Shown: piece by piece, positions 1 through 6,567 of the stretch
How positions within the stretch are numbered: the first letter of the stretch is position 1
How the letters are laid out: each line of letters begins with the position of its first letter
Assembly: GCA_964356545.1 (NCBI GenBank)
Contig: CAYHHX010000012.1
Span: 1-16,277 of the forward strand
Reading direction: 5' to 3'
DNA from: JACPYG01 sp964356545
GTDB taxonomy: Bacteria > Patescibacteriota > Minisyncoccia > Minisyncoccales > Staskawiczbacteraceae
Length of the DNA: 16,277 nucleotides
Notes under the pieces: model-generated
The model's input: the letters and a program-made list of their open reading frames with translations, nothing else
The model's database searches: none
Told to the model about the DNA's origin: nothing
Position numbers and translations under genes: made by a program

Positions 1-956
1 AAACAGTAAGTTTTATAGAACAATTGGTGCGACAAACATCGGCAACTATGTATCCCGCTGTCAATGAAAACGACATTTTAAATGTAAGATTGTCCGTGCC
101 CTCTCAAAAAAACCAACAAAAAGTAGAAGAAATCGTCAAAGAGGTATTTCAACTTAAAAGAGAAGCCGAAGAAGAAATCCAAGAAGCGAAAAATATATTT
201 TTGCAAAATATCAAAACATATATTTCGGATTGGGCTATTTTAACAACCGAAACTAAAAAGACATTTTGGCTTTGGTCAAACCAAGTTGATATATCCAATA
301 GAATTGACCCCGATTATTACTCTGGTGAAGGATTAAAAAATAGATTAGGCAAAACAAAGCCACTTGCTAATTTGGTAGAGATGAAAATAGGGAAAACCCC
401 AACTTTTGACGATTATCTACCGAGTGGCAATAGACGGATAATGAAATTTAGAGCCATCACTGGACAAGGCATTGATTTAGAAAACGAGGAGCGAGGATTT
501 GTAAAAGAAGGTTTTTTTCAAAAAAATAAACAAAATAAAATTGAGAAAAACGATATTGTGCTTGGCTCTGCCGCCCATCAAGCTCACTACATAGGTAAGC
601 ATATTGATATTGTTGATGAATTACCTCAAGAGTTTCTGGATGGTATTTTGACAGTAGCAGAAATTATGACAATTAGAGCAAGAGAAGCCATCAATCCATT
701 TGTGCTTTTGTTATTTTTGCGTTCTGATGTTGGTTATGAAATCATACAAAGACAAATAAAAGGTCAAACATCTCATCTCTATCCAAAAGATATGGCGGGC
801 ATTGAAATACCAGAGGCAATAATTAAAATATCAAAGTCAGAAGCGGGTAAAAAGATTGAAAGCAAAATAAAATCATCGTTAGAAAAATCACGATTGAGTA
901 GGCAAAAACTCCAAGAAGCCAAAGATTTTGTTGAAAATTTATTTAAGAAAGTATAA
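1..956 (+). CDS. hsdS: Type I restriction-modification specificity subunit S, 3' part
   Basis: The S subunit recognises the DNA target of a type I restriction-modification complex and docks HsdM and HsdR. The reading frame is open to the left edge from base 3, so the 5' end is missing; a TTG at 24 is only an internal codon. About 317 residues are visible. They start with the end of a first target-recognition domain, followed by a Glu/Lys-rich coiled coil (conserved spacer, from QQKVEEIVKEVFQLK on). A second recognition domain runs from NRIDPDYYS to the closing GQTSHLYPKDMAGIEIPE motif typical of the family. A distal coiled coil ends in QEAKDFVENLFKKV. This half-repeat layout is standard for HsdS. 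No hsdM or hsdR is visible, so they would lie to the left or be absent. The last codons overlap a promoter for the RNA downstream. Confidence 0.85.
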   Translation, partial: TVSFIEQLVRQTSATMYPAVNENDILNVRLSVPSQKNQQKVEEIVKEVFQLKREAEEEIQEAKNIFLQNIKTYISDWAILTTETKKTFWLWSNQVDISNRIDPDYYSGEGLKNRLGKTKPLANLVEMKIGKTPTFDDYLPSGNRRIMKFRAITGQGIDLENEERGFVKEGFFQKNKQNKIEKNDIVLGSAAHQAHYIGKHIDIVDELPQEFLDGILTVAEIMTIRAREAINPFVLLLFLRSDVGYEIIQRQIKGQTSHLYPKDMAGIEIPEAIIKISKSEAGKKIESKIKSSLEKSRLSRQKLQEAKDFVENLFKKV

Positions 957-957
957 G
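928..957 (+). promoter_or_regulatory. Promoter for the structured RNA
   Basis: TTGTTG at 928-933 and TATAAG at 952-957 are separated by 18 bases. TTGAAA at 931-936 gives a 15-base alternative. The -10 lies across the hsdS stop codon. The predicted start, about 964-966, falls exactly where the GGAGTAG arm of the RNA's closing helix begins. The sequence match is moderate; the agreement with the RNA end strengthens it. Confidence 0.5.
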
Positions 958-964
958 ATTAAAT

Positions 965-1149
965 CGGAGTAGTGAGAGTTGGTGTTTATCAGTATTCTGC
1001 TGGTAACAGTGTTGTGTAATAAGTCCGCCATCCGCCTTTGTGCGGTGGATTTACACAGATTAGGTAGAAGGTGCGGTGAAAAGCAACAGTGGCTTACGGG
1101 TGCACCAAGAGTGCTACTCCAAAGAAAACTTCTATAACGGAAGTTTTTT
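965..1149 (+). ncRNA. Unclassified structured small RNA or riboswitch candidate
   Basis: This about 185-base non-coding stretch has strong pairing. GGAGTAG (966-972) pairs with CTACTCC (1114-1120), and TTGGTG (979-984) pairs with CACCAA (1103-1108), forming a closing stem with an internal loop. Inside it TGTGTAA (1013-1019) pairs with TTACACA (1051-1057). That hairpin is capped by CCA/CCGC (1028-1035, one bulged T) pairing with GCGG/TGG (1042-1048). A promoter ends just upstream and an intrinsic terminator ends it. It is richer in GC than the flanks and has no convincing ORF. The length is that of 6S RNA, but I do not see a simple 6S rod, and it does not match SRP RNA, tmRNA or RNase P as I know them. 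Because a transporter gene follows 110 bases later, a riboswitch is the main alternative. Confidence 0.55.
1125..1149 (+). terminator. Intrinsic terminator of the structured RNA
   Basis: AAAACTTC (1125-1132) pairs perfectly with GAAGTTTT (1140-1147) around a 7-base loop and runs into six T (1144-1149). The stem is A/T-rich but fully complementary, and its orientation fits rightward transcription. Confidence 0.7.
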
Positions 1150-1259
1150 ATTTCTAAACAATAGTGGGTTAAGGGGTAGATAATATAGATTTTTGGTTTA
1201 GTTTATGGTAATCTTAAGTAATTTAAGGTTCTCCAAATTATTATTAAAATTAAATTACT

Positions 1260-2708
1260 ATGAGTTTTGTATCTCAATCAACAGGTTATTGGTTTTTATT
1301 CTCTTTTGCGATTGGAATAACACTTTTTACTTATTTATTTTCCCGCAGACAGGGCTGGCATACAAAGGCTGGTTTTTTATTGGCTAATCGTAAAGTTGAT
1401 TGGGTTTTGGGAGGATTTACTATAGCTTCTTCTTGGATATGGGCACCTGCCTTGTTTGTATCTGTTCAGGTTGCTTATCAAATGGGTTTGGCTGGCATAT
1501 TTTGGTTCACTTTGCCAAATATTTTAGCTTTGGCTATTTTCGCTTTTTTAGCTCCTAAAATACGACAACAACTTCCTGAAGGATATACTTTTACTCAATA
1601 CATAAAATATCGTCTTGAAAGTAAACGGGTTCACAAAGTTTTTTTATTTCCTTATTTCCTGTATCAGTTGATGGCGGTGGTCGTGCAATTATTCGCAGGT
1701 GGTAGCTTGTTGTCTTTATTAACTGGTATACCTTTGATAGTTATTATGCCCATTTTAACCTTTATTGTGTTGGTCTATATTCTTATTTCTGGCTTCCTCG
1801 CATCTGTAGTTACTGACTTTGTTCAATTGGGCTTAATCTACATAATTGGAATTGTAATTTTACCTATGGCTTGGATTGCTGGTGGCGGTTTTTCTGCCAT
1901 TGGGGCAGGTTTTCACGGCATACAAAATATAGGCAGTATGTTTGACCCAGGAGTCGCCTTTTCATTTGGTATTGTTACAGCAATTGGTTTAATCGCTGGT
2001 TCTATTTCCGACCAATCAAATTGGCAAAGGGCTTTTGCAATTAAAGAAGGGCAAGTAGTAAAAGCTTTTGTCTTGGGTTCTATCCTTTTTGGTATTGTTC
2101 CAATCGCATTATCAACACTCGGGTTTTTAGCGGTAAATCCCGCATTAAATATCACTCTCCCAGCAGGTGTTGATGTTTCAATGATTGGTGTGCAAACGGT
2201 AGCCACACTATTGCCATTTTGGGCAGTGTCTTTATTTGTAGTAATGCTATTAGCAGGATTATCTTCCGCTCTTGATGCTGGACTATCGGCGGCAAGTTCT
2301 TTGTGGGTTACTGATGTGGTAAAAACAAAAGACGATAATAAAGCGGTGAGAGCCGCTCGTTGGTCTATGGTAGGCACTGCTCTTTTGGGATTGGCAGTAT
2401 CTATTGGGGCGTTATATATCCCAGGTTTTGGTCTTAAGCAACTATGGTGGATATTTAATACCATAGCGGCTTGCATTATGGTTCCAACAGTTTTGAGTTT
2501 GTATTGGGACAGATTAAGCGAACAAGGCGTTTTCTGGGGCGTGTTAGTCTCTTTCTTTGTAGGTATCCCATTGTTTATTTACAGCAACATCATTGATAAG
2601 CCAGTTTGGATTGTTGCTTCTTCTTTGCTCATTGTTGCGATAAGCACTCTTTTTGCAATACTTATTCCGAGAAAAACACCTTGGGTTAATCCTTTGCTTC
2701 CAAAATAA
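1260..2708 (+). CDS. Sodium:solute symporter (SSS family, DUR3-like)
   Basis: This 482-residue integral membrane protein has about 13 hydrophobic helices, the usual size for SSS transporters, which move a small solute inward with Na+. The N-terminal SSWIWAPALFVSVQVAYQ (57-74) resembles the second helix of the urea/polyamine DUR3 branch. TDFVQ (185-189) and SDQSNWQRAFA (250-260) are classic SSS signatures. LSSALDAGLSAASSL (334-348) corresponds to the helix carrying the Na2-site serines. The substrate cannot be read from sequence; urea or another small polar solute is only a guess. No good Shine-Dalgarno precedes ATG 1260. It stands alone between the RNA terminator and its own terminator, so it may be controlled by the upstream RNA. 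A competing overlapping frame at 1205-1387 has no protein character. Confidence 0.88.
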   Translation: MSFVSQSTGYWFLFSFAIGITLFTYLFSRRQGWHTKAGFLLANRKVDWVLGGFTIASSWIWAPALFVSVQVAYQMGLAGIFWFTLPNILALAIFAFLAPKIRQQLPEGYTFTQYIKYRLESKRVHKVFLFPYFLYQLMAVVVQLFAGGSLLSLLTGIPLIVIMPILTFIVLVYILISGFLASVVTDFVQLGLIYIIGIVILPMAWIAGGGFSAIGAGFHGIQNIGSMFDPGVAFSFGIVTAIGLIAGSISDQSNWQRAFAIKEGQVVKAFVLGSILFGIVPIALSTLGFLAVNPALNITLPAGVDVSMIGVQTVATLLPFWAVSLFVVMLLAGLSSALDAGLSAASSLWVTDVVKTKDDNKAVRAARWSMVGTALLGLAVSIGALYIPGFGLKQLWWIFNTIAACIMVPTVLSLYWDRLSEQGVFWGVLVSFFVGIPLFIYSNIIDKPVWIVASSLLIVAISTLFAILIPRKTPWVNPLLPK

Positions 2709-2722
2709 GATATAAAAAAAAG

Positions 2723-2752
2723 AACCCGTCTACTTCCTGTAGGCGGGTTTTT
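2723..2752. terminator. Bidirectional terminator between convergent genes
   Basis: AACCCGTCTAC (2723-2733) pairs with GTAGGCGGGTT (2739-2749), 11 bp with one wobble, around TTCCT. It is followed on the + strand by TTTTT. On the minus strand the same stem is followed by C and eight T (from AAAAAAAA at 2714-2721). It therefore serves both the symporter gene and the leftward gene ending at 2778. Confidence 0.9.
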
Positions 2753-2777
2753 GATTTGGCGTTGAGCCATTGAGGTT

Positions 2778-3215
2778 TTAGGCTGGAAAGACTTCAGCGA
2801 CTCCGTGGTCAACGACCACAACAGCCACCTCGGTCATTTCTTGCAACTTCGTTGCAGCCTCTTGGTCAAAGAACTTGAGGGCTCCTTGGATGCCTTCTCG
2901 CATAGCAAGCCCCCTTGCGAAAGGCACCTCGCCTCGCTCACGGTACTCTTGCCAGTTATGTCCTGGCATTAGCACTTCCGCAAGTTCCTTGCCGTTGGCA
3001 TCGTCCACATTCAGAAGGACGATGACCGCATCCTTAGCGGTTAGGTTGCGTTCAGCCAGTCGTTTTTTGAAATGCTCCACACGGTCAGCGTTCATTTCCA
3101 GTGTGCCACGACAGTTGTGCTTGCTCACGACACGCATCACAGCCAAGGCATCAGGGTCATCCAGGACAAGTTGTCCGTCAATTTCCCGAACAGTCGCTCT
3201 CGGTTGGTCGCTCAT
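2778..3215 (-). CDS. Hypothetical protein, GC-rich, probably transferred
   Basis: I do not recognise this 145-residue protein. It is soluble and acidic, with no signal peptide or membrane segment. It opens MSDQPRATVREIDGQLVLDDPDALAVM, has one Cys (C35), and ends in a hydrophobic strand VAVVVVDHGVAEVF. The alternation suggests a compact alpha/beta fold. An AAAGGAAAA ribosome site lies about six bases before ATG 3215, and a near-consensus promoter lies further up, so expression looks well set. Its GC content is clearly above 50%, while most neighbours are near 30-38%. Codons such as CTG, CGC, GCC and GAC, rare elsewhere here, are frequent. That points to recent acquisition from a higher-GC donor. 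The + strand frame at 2875-3267 is its Ser/Arg-rich shadow. Confidence 0.75.
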   Translation of the reverse strand: MSDQPRATVREIDGQLVLDDPDALAVMRVVSKHNCRGTLEMNADRVEHFKKRLAERNLTAKDAVIVLLNVDDANGKELAEVLMPGHNWQEYRERGEVPFARGLAMREGIQGALKFFDQEAATKLQEMTEVAVVVVDHGVAEVFPA

Positions 3216-3268
3216 TGCGTTTTCCTTTCAATCTTGGGAAGAGGGTTTACGATTGAAACACTGTTAAA

Positions 3269-3297
3269 ATAATAGCACAGGTTAATCTATAAGTCAA
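3269..3297 (-). promoter_or_regulatory. Near-consensus sigma70-type promoter
   Basis: Read on the minus strand, TTGACT (3292-3297) and TATTAT (3269-3274) are exactly 17 bases apart. Transcription would start near 3262, about 47 bases before the ATG of the GC-rich hypothetical gene. This is one of the cleanest promoters in the window. Confidence 0.85.
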
Positions 3298-3489
3298 ATT
3301 ATTTTCTTATAACCTACATAGGACAGTGAATAGTGGACTGGGACTAAATCAATAAACCAAATCTGACACTGTAGTTCTAATTGATTTTTGCAGTTTCCAA
3401 TGATAGACTTGGGATAAAGAAGCGGTCGGTGGTGTTTTGGAAATAGGTTCTAACATCATCCACTACTCTCCGCACATATTTTAATTTTT
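3298..3489. other. Intergenic stretch with no recognised feature
   Basis: Between the leftward promoter and the tRNA I see no coding potential. The only dyad is AAATCAAT (3346-3353) with ATTGATTT (3380-3387), with a 26-base loop and a short T-run. This is too weak to call a terminator. The tRNA promoter must lie here, but I cannot place it with confidence. Confidence 0.4.
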
Positions 3490-3574
3490 GGAGGAGTCGC
3501 ATAGCGGCTATTGCAACAGTCTTGAAAACTGTAACCCTTTACGGGGTTCGTGGGTTCGAGTCCCACCTCCTCCG
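3490..3574 (+). tRNA. tRNA-Ser (anticodon UGA)
   Basis: This is a class II tRNA. Acceptor GGAGGAG (3490-3496) pairs with CTCCTCC (3567-3573), with discriminator G at 3574. The anticodon arm CAGT-CTTGAAA-ACTG gives anticodon TGA. A long variable arm built on AACCC...GGGTT is the serine-type feature. The T arm GTGGG-TTCGAGT-CCCAC is perfect. The 3' CCA is not encoded (CTG follows), so it must be added by CCA-adding enzyme. It reads UCA and, by wobble, other UCN serine codons. Confidence 0.96.
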
Positions 3575-3620
3575 CTGAGACAATCTGTTTTTTTGATAAT
3601 CTTTACCAGGGAGTTAGAAA

Positions 3621-3902
3621 ATGAAGACCGAAACATTTAGCTGTGATGGTATTAATTGCGATAAGAAAACACACAACGACCATGAATGTAAAAATTGGCT
3701 GGAAATATCTCAGCCCATAAAAGACCCAGACTGGTGGTCGCTTAAACTTGACGAGACATTATGTTTTTGTAGTATTGATTGCCTGGCCTCGTGGTCGGCA
3801 AAAGCTGCAATAATAACAGAAAAACTTTCAAGCAGTAATCAATATTCACCTCATCCAAAAGGTTGTATCAGAACAAAAGAATTCCCCGGTGTTTATGTCT
3901 AG
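3621..3902 (+). CDS. Small cysteine-rich protein, possible zinc-binding domain
   Basis: This is a 93-residue soluble protein I cannot assign. Cysteines sit at 8 and 13 (SCDGINCDK), 23, 48, 50 and 54 (LCFCSIDCLASW), with one more near the C terminus. The paired CxxxxC and CxCxxxC groups with nearby His suggest a treble-clef or zinc-ribbon-like metal site. The phrase ending FCSIDCLASW recalls small zinc fingers whose last cysteines open a helix. It is Trp-rich around PDWWSLKL. A good AGGGAG ribosome site precedes ATG 3621 and a terminator follows, so it is a stand-alone transcription unit just behind the tRNA gene. A DNA- or RNA-binding role is speculation. Confidence 0.65.
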   Translation: MKTETFSCDGINCDKKTHNDHECKNWLEISQPIKDPDWWSLKLDETLCFCSIDCLASWSAKAAIITEKLSSSNQYSPHPKGCIRTKEFPGVYV

Positions 3903-3940
3903 AGCATTTTTGCTCTCCATAGTTCTTTAAAAAACACTCT

Positions 3941-3966
3941 GCCCTAGTCATTGATTAGGGCTTTTT
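3941..3966 (+). terminator. Intrinsic terminator after the small Cys-rich gene
   Basis: GCCCTAG (3941-3947) pairs with TTAGGGC (3955-3961), with one wobble, around TCATTGA, followed by TTTTT. A second hairpin, AGAGCA/TGCTCT at 3901-3916, overlaps the stop codon but has no T-run. Confidence 0.85.
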
Positions 3967-4016
3967 ATTTTAAAATTTATGAATTAAAAGTTGATTTCAA
4001 ATTTCAAATTTATAAA

Positions 4017-4778
4017 CTATCCCTCTCTCGCGATTACAACTCCCCAAATTTGTTTGGCGCCAGCTTGTAGTAATTCCGAAGCGCACTCTTCCATGGTAGA
4101 GCCGGTTGTGTAAACATCATCTACTAAAAAGATTTTTTTCTCCGCAATTTTGACTGGATTTTTTACCCCGTTAGAGGTAATACCTCTAACGGGGTTTATT
4201 ATAAAAGCGCCTTTCAAGTTTTGCTCTCTCTCTTTTCCCGAAAGTTCAATTTGTGATCGGGTTGTTTTTGTTTTTATCAAAATATCTGATAATACTGGTA
4301 TGCGTAAAATTTTAGAAAGCTCTTTTGCTAATTCTTCTGCCTGATTATAGCCCCTACTTTTTATTTTTTTTCTGTCTAAGGGGATTGGAATTAAAATACC
4401 ATTATTCCACACATCTTCTTTGTTGCTTCCTGAAATAAAAAAATGCTCTGCTAATAATAATGCCAATGTTTTTGCTAAATCTTTTATATATGGCTGGTAT
4501 TTAAACTGATGAATTAATTTTCTTGTTAAGACTCTTTCTTTGTAAGGTAATGCAAAATAAAGACCAGATAGTTTTTTATCAGAACATTTACTGCATTTTC
4601 CATATTTATTTAGTTCCAAGTTTATCTTTAGAGGATTTTTATTGCAAAGGCAGTATTGAAATTCTGATATTTCTAAAGTTGCCTTGCAATCTTCGCAAAG
4701 GTAAGTCCCTTCTTTTTGGCATCCACAGCAAAAAGTCGGGAAGAATAGTTCTAGTAAAAAACTCTTTATGTTATTCAC
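4017..4778 (-). CDS. comF: ComF family phosphoribosyltransferase-like competence protein
   Basis: ComF proteins take part in natural transformation, probably acting on incoming single-stranded DNA at the inner face of the membrane; the exact reaction is unsettled. This one has 253 residues, the normal length. The N terminus has the expected zinc-type cysteines (C17, C18, C20, C28, C31, then C43, C45, C62, C65). The type I PRTase core follows: LIPIPLDRKKIKSRGYNQ (129-146), then the PRPP loop FLVDDVYTTGST (217-228). Translation most likely starts at GTG 4778, since an in-frame stop lies a few codons upstream and there is no early ATG. Residues about 195-207 are encoded by a perfect palindrome inserted in a variable loop just before the PRPP strand, leaving all core motifs intact. 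It is divergent from the pilus operon, which fits a DNA-uptake role. Confidence 0.93.
   Translation of the reverse strand: MNNIKSFLLELFFPTFCCGCQKEGTYLCEDCKATLEISEFQYCLCNKNPLKINLELNKYGKCSKCSDKKLSGLYFALPYKERVLTRKLIHQFKYQPYIKDLAKTLALLLAEHFFISGSNKEDVWNNGILIPIPLDRKKIKSRGYNQAEELAKELSKILRIPVLSDILIKTKTTRSQIELSGKEREQNLKGAFIINPVRGITSNGVKNPVKIAEKKIFLVDDVYTTGSTMEECASELLQAGAKQIWGVVIAREG
4165..4195. repeat. 31-bp perfect palindrome inside comF
   Basis: ACCCCGTTAGAGGTA (4165-4179) and TACCTCTAACGGGGT (4181-4195) are exact reverse complements around a single A. The element is in frame in comF (reading NPVRGITSNGVKNP) and also open on the + strand (TPLEVIPLTGF). There is no adequate T-run on either side, so it is not a terminator. 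Confidence 0.9.
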
Positions 4779-4802
4779 AGTGTTATTGTATTGTTTTTAG
4801 GA

Positions 4803-4808
4803 TACAAT
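4803..4808 (+). promoter_or_regulatory. pilM: Possible -10 element for the pilus operon
   Basis: TACAAT at 4803-4808 lies 41 bases before the pilM ATG. No good -35 sits at 16-18 bases upstream; TTATTG at 4784-4789 is too close. The word GTTATTCACA at 4771-4780 is identical to a word in two pilin promoters. The comF-pilM gap (4779-4849) must hold the main promoter of the operon, but its exact place is uncertain. Confidence 0.35.
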
Positions 4809-4849
4809 AAATAACGATTAAATAAAACTATTAAGAGACAAATCTAATA

Positions 4850-5929
4850 ATGCGCAATCCTTTTAAAAATCCTTTTATGATGTTTTTTCCTAAAAAGATG
4901 CTAGGCATAGATGTTGGCACATCCTCAATTAAAATTGTTGAAGTTTCGCGCTGGGGAGGAGGAAAAACATTAGAAAATTATGGTGAAGTAGAATCTACGG
5001 CTCTTTATAAAGAGCCCGTTAAACTCTCTGAAAGAGGCAGTTATTTGCTTTCTGATTTTTTTGTTTCAAGGGCTATCGAAGCAATTTTAGAGGAGGCAAA
5101 AATAGAAACTAAAGCAGCAATTTTTTCTATTCCCGACTTTTCTACTTTTTGCACTTCAATGGAGCTTCCTCCAATGACAGAAAAAGAGGTAGGTCAGGCG
5201 GTTTATTATACAGCTCCGCAATATATACCTCTTTCCATTACAGAAACTACATTAGATTGGAAGATTGTTAGTGGAACGCCGGGTGATAAAAATTCTTCTT
5301 TAAAAATACTTTTAATTGCAATACCAAATCAAGTTGTTCAGGGTTATCAAAAAATAGCGCAGTCGGCCGGCTTGGAACTTTATGCCCTAGAAGCTGAAAC
5401 GCTAGCAATAACGAGAGCCTTAATTAAAGAAAAGAAAAAAATTATATGCTTAATGGATATCGGCGTTCAGAGCACAACCGTTAATATTATTGATAAGGGA
5501 GTTTTAAAAAAGAGCTATAGTTTTAGTTTTGCCTCAAATCAATTAACCTATGCCATATCGTCTGCTTTAGGATTGAATTATAGTGAGTCAGAAGAGTTGA
5601 AAAATAAACAAGGTTTAATTTCTTTAAATGCAAATCTAACTGAAACATTATATCTTTTAATTGACCCGCTTTTACTGCAAGTAAGAAAAATTTCTAGGGA
5701 TTTTTACCAAGAAGAGGGCAAAGACATAGAAGAAATATATCTAACTGGTGGCACGGCTAACTTGCCGGGTTTAAAAGAATATTTTCAAGAAACTTTTAAA
5801 AAGAACGTAGAAATTCCTAACTGTTTTTCCGATTTTTTATATCCACCCATACTCGAAGAAAAAATAAAGAAAATGGGGCCAAGTTTTTCGGTGGCGGTTG
5901 GTTTGTCTTTGGGTGGATTAGAAGTTTAA
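4850..5929 (+). CDS. pilM: Type IV pilus assembly protein PilM (actin-like ATPase)
   Basis: PilM is the cytoplasmic, actin-like ring protein that binds the short N-terminal tail of PilN and links the PilNO platform to the PilB/PilC motor. The 359 residues carry the family landmarks: phosphate-1 loop LGIDVGTSSIKIVEVS (18-33), the second phosphate loop CLMDIGVQSTTVNII, and the adenosine motif EEIYLTGGTANLPGLKEYF near the C terminus. There is no signal peptide, and the Phe/Pro-rich first 15 residues precede the fold. ATG 4850 has only a weak AAGAGA upstream. It is the first gene of the rightward T4P cluster, divergent from comF and 31 bases before pilN. Confidence 0.95.
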   Translation: MRNPFKNPFMMFFPKKMLGIDVGTSSIKIVEVSRWGGGKTLENYGEVESTALYKEPVKLSERGSYLLSDFFVSRAIEAILEEAKIETKAAIFSIPDFSTFCTSMELPPMTEKEVGQAVYYTAPQYIPLSITETTLDWKIVSGTPGDKNSSLKILLIAIPNQVVQGYQKIAQSAGLELYALEAETLAITRALIKEKKKIICLMDIGVQSTTVNIIDKGVLKKSYSFSFASNQLTYAISSALGLNYSESEELKNKQGLISLNANLTETLYLLIDPLLLQVRKISRDFYQEEGKDIEEIYLTGGTANLPGLKEYFQETFKKNVEIPNCFSDFLYPPILEEKIKKMGPSFSVAVGLSLGGLEV

Positions 5930-5960
5930 ATTATTATATAATAGAGGTAACAGAAATAGT

Positions 5961-6566
5961 ATGAATTTTAATATTTTTAGCAAGCTAAGGGACAATAAGC
6001 TTTGGTGGGTAGATGTAGTGTTTTATTTTATAATTTCTTCTTTAATAGCAACTATTATTTGTTATTTAATTTTTTTCGCGAAAATTAATTTGCAAAAAGC
6101 AAGTATTAAAGATTATGACGCATCTTTGGCTACAGTTGGAACAGAAGAACAAAAAGAGATGGAAAAACAAATTCTTGATTATCAAAAAAAAATAAATGAT
6201 TACGACCCTTTAATTAAAAGTCATAGAATTTTTTCAAATATTTTAGCATATTTTGAGCAAAATACATTACCGAATGTTTGGTTTTTAAGATTTAGTATGG
6301 GAGGCAAAGATGCCGATATTACACTTTCTGGGGAAACAGAAAGTGTAGAAGCTTTTAGTAAACAGATTTCGATTTTTGAAGCAAGTGAATATTTAACCAA
6401 GACAACAGTTTTGGGTTCAACGCTCGGAAAAGAAAATAGAACTAATTTTAATATGATTATTTCCTTAGATCCTAAAATATTTACTTTTATACCAGAAGCA
6501 ATCCTAACACCAATACCTGGTGTTGACGACGCAATACCTAGTGTTGCGCCAAAAAATATTAAATAA
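5961..6566 (+). CDS. pilN: Type IV pilus inner-membrane platform protein PilN
   Basis: This 201-residue bitopic protein has a short cytoplasmic N terminus (MNFNIFSKLRDNKLWW) that would bind PilM. One membrane helix spans about 19-45, followed by a coiled coil rich in Lys/Glu/Gln (EEQKEMEKQILDYQKKINDY) and a small ferredoxin-like domain containing FLRFSMGGKDADITLSGETE. This is the standard PilN/GspL-C layout. The C-terminal tail is Pro-rich. A GAGG at 5944-5947 lies 13 bases before the ATG, a little far for efficient initiation. Its position after pilM and one base before pilO supports the call, as primary sequence in this family is weakly conserved. Confidence 0.9.
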   Translation: MNFNIFSKLRDNKLWWVDVVFYFIISSLIATIICYLIFFAKINLQKASIKDYDASLATVGTEEQKEMEKQILDYQKKINDYDPLIKSHRIFSNILAYFEQNTLPNVWFLRFSMGGKDADITLSGETESVEAFSKQISIFEASEYLTKTTVLGSTLGKENRTNFNMIISLDPKIFTFIPEAILTPIPGVDDAIPSVAPKNIK

Positions 6567-6567
6567 A

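Noticed and set aside
24..26. TTG 24 as the real start of the hsdS frame
   Set aside because: The frame is open to the window edge, and the protein begins in the middle of a target-recognition domain, so the gene is cut by the edge.
1205..1387. 60-codon + strand frame overlapping the symporter start
   Set aside because: It overlaps the symporter in another frame, has no family features, and is mostly Leu/Phe/Ile from A/T-rich DNA.
1913..2476. 187-codon minus strand frame inside the symporter
   Set aside because: It is antisense to a clear SSS transporter with conserved motifs and has low-complexity Thr/Ala/Pro composition typical of shadows.
2875..3267. 130-codon + strand frame opposite the GC-rich gene
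   Set aside because: It is Ser/Arg/Leu-rich shadow sequence. The minus strand gene has a promoter, ribosome site and terminator.
3901..3916. AGAGCA/TGCTCT hairpin as a terminator
   Set aside because: It is only six pairs, overlaps the stop codon and has no T-run. The stem at 3941-3961 with T-run is the better terminator.
6520..6567. Longer N terminus for PilO from the upstream ATG
   Set aside because: It lies inside pilN and would add 16 residues before the membrane helix. ATG 6568 directly after the pilN stop is the natural start.
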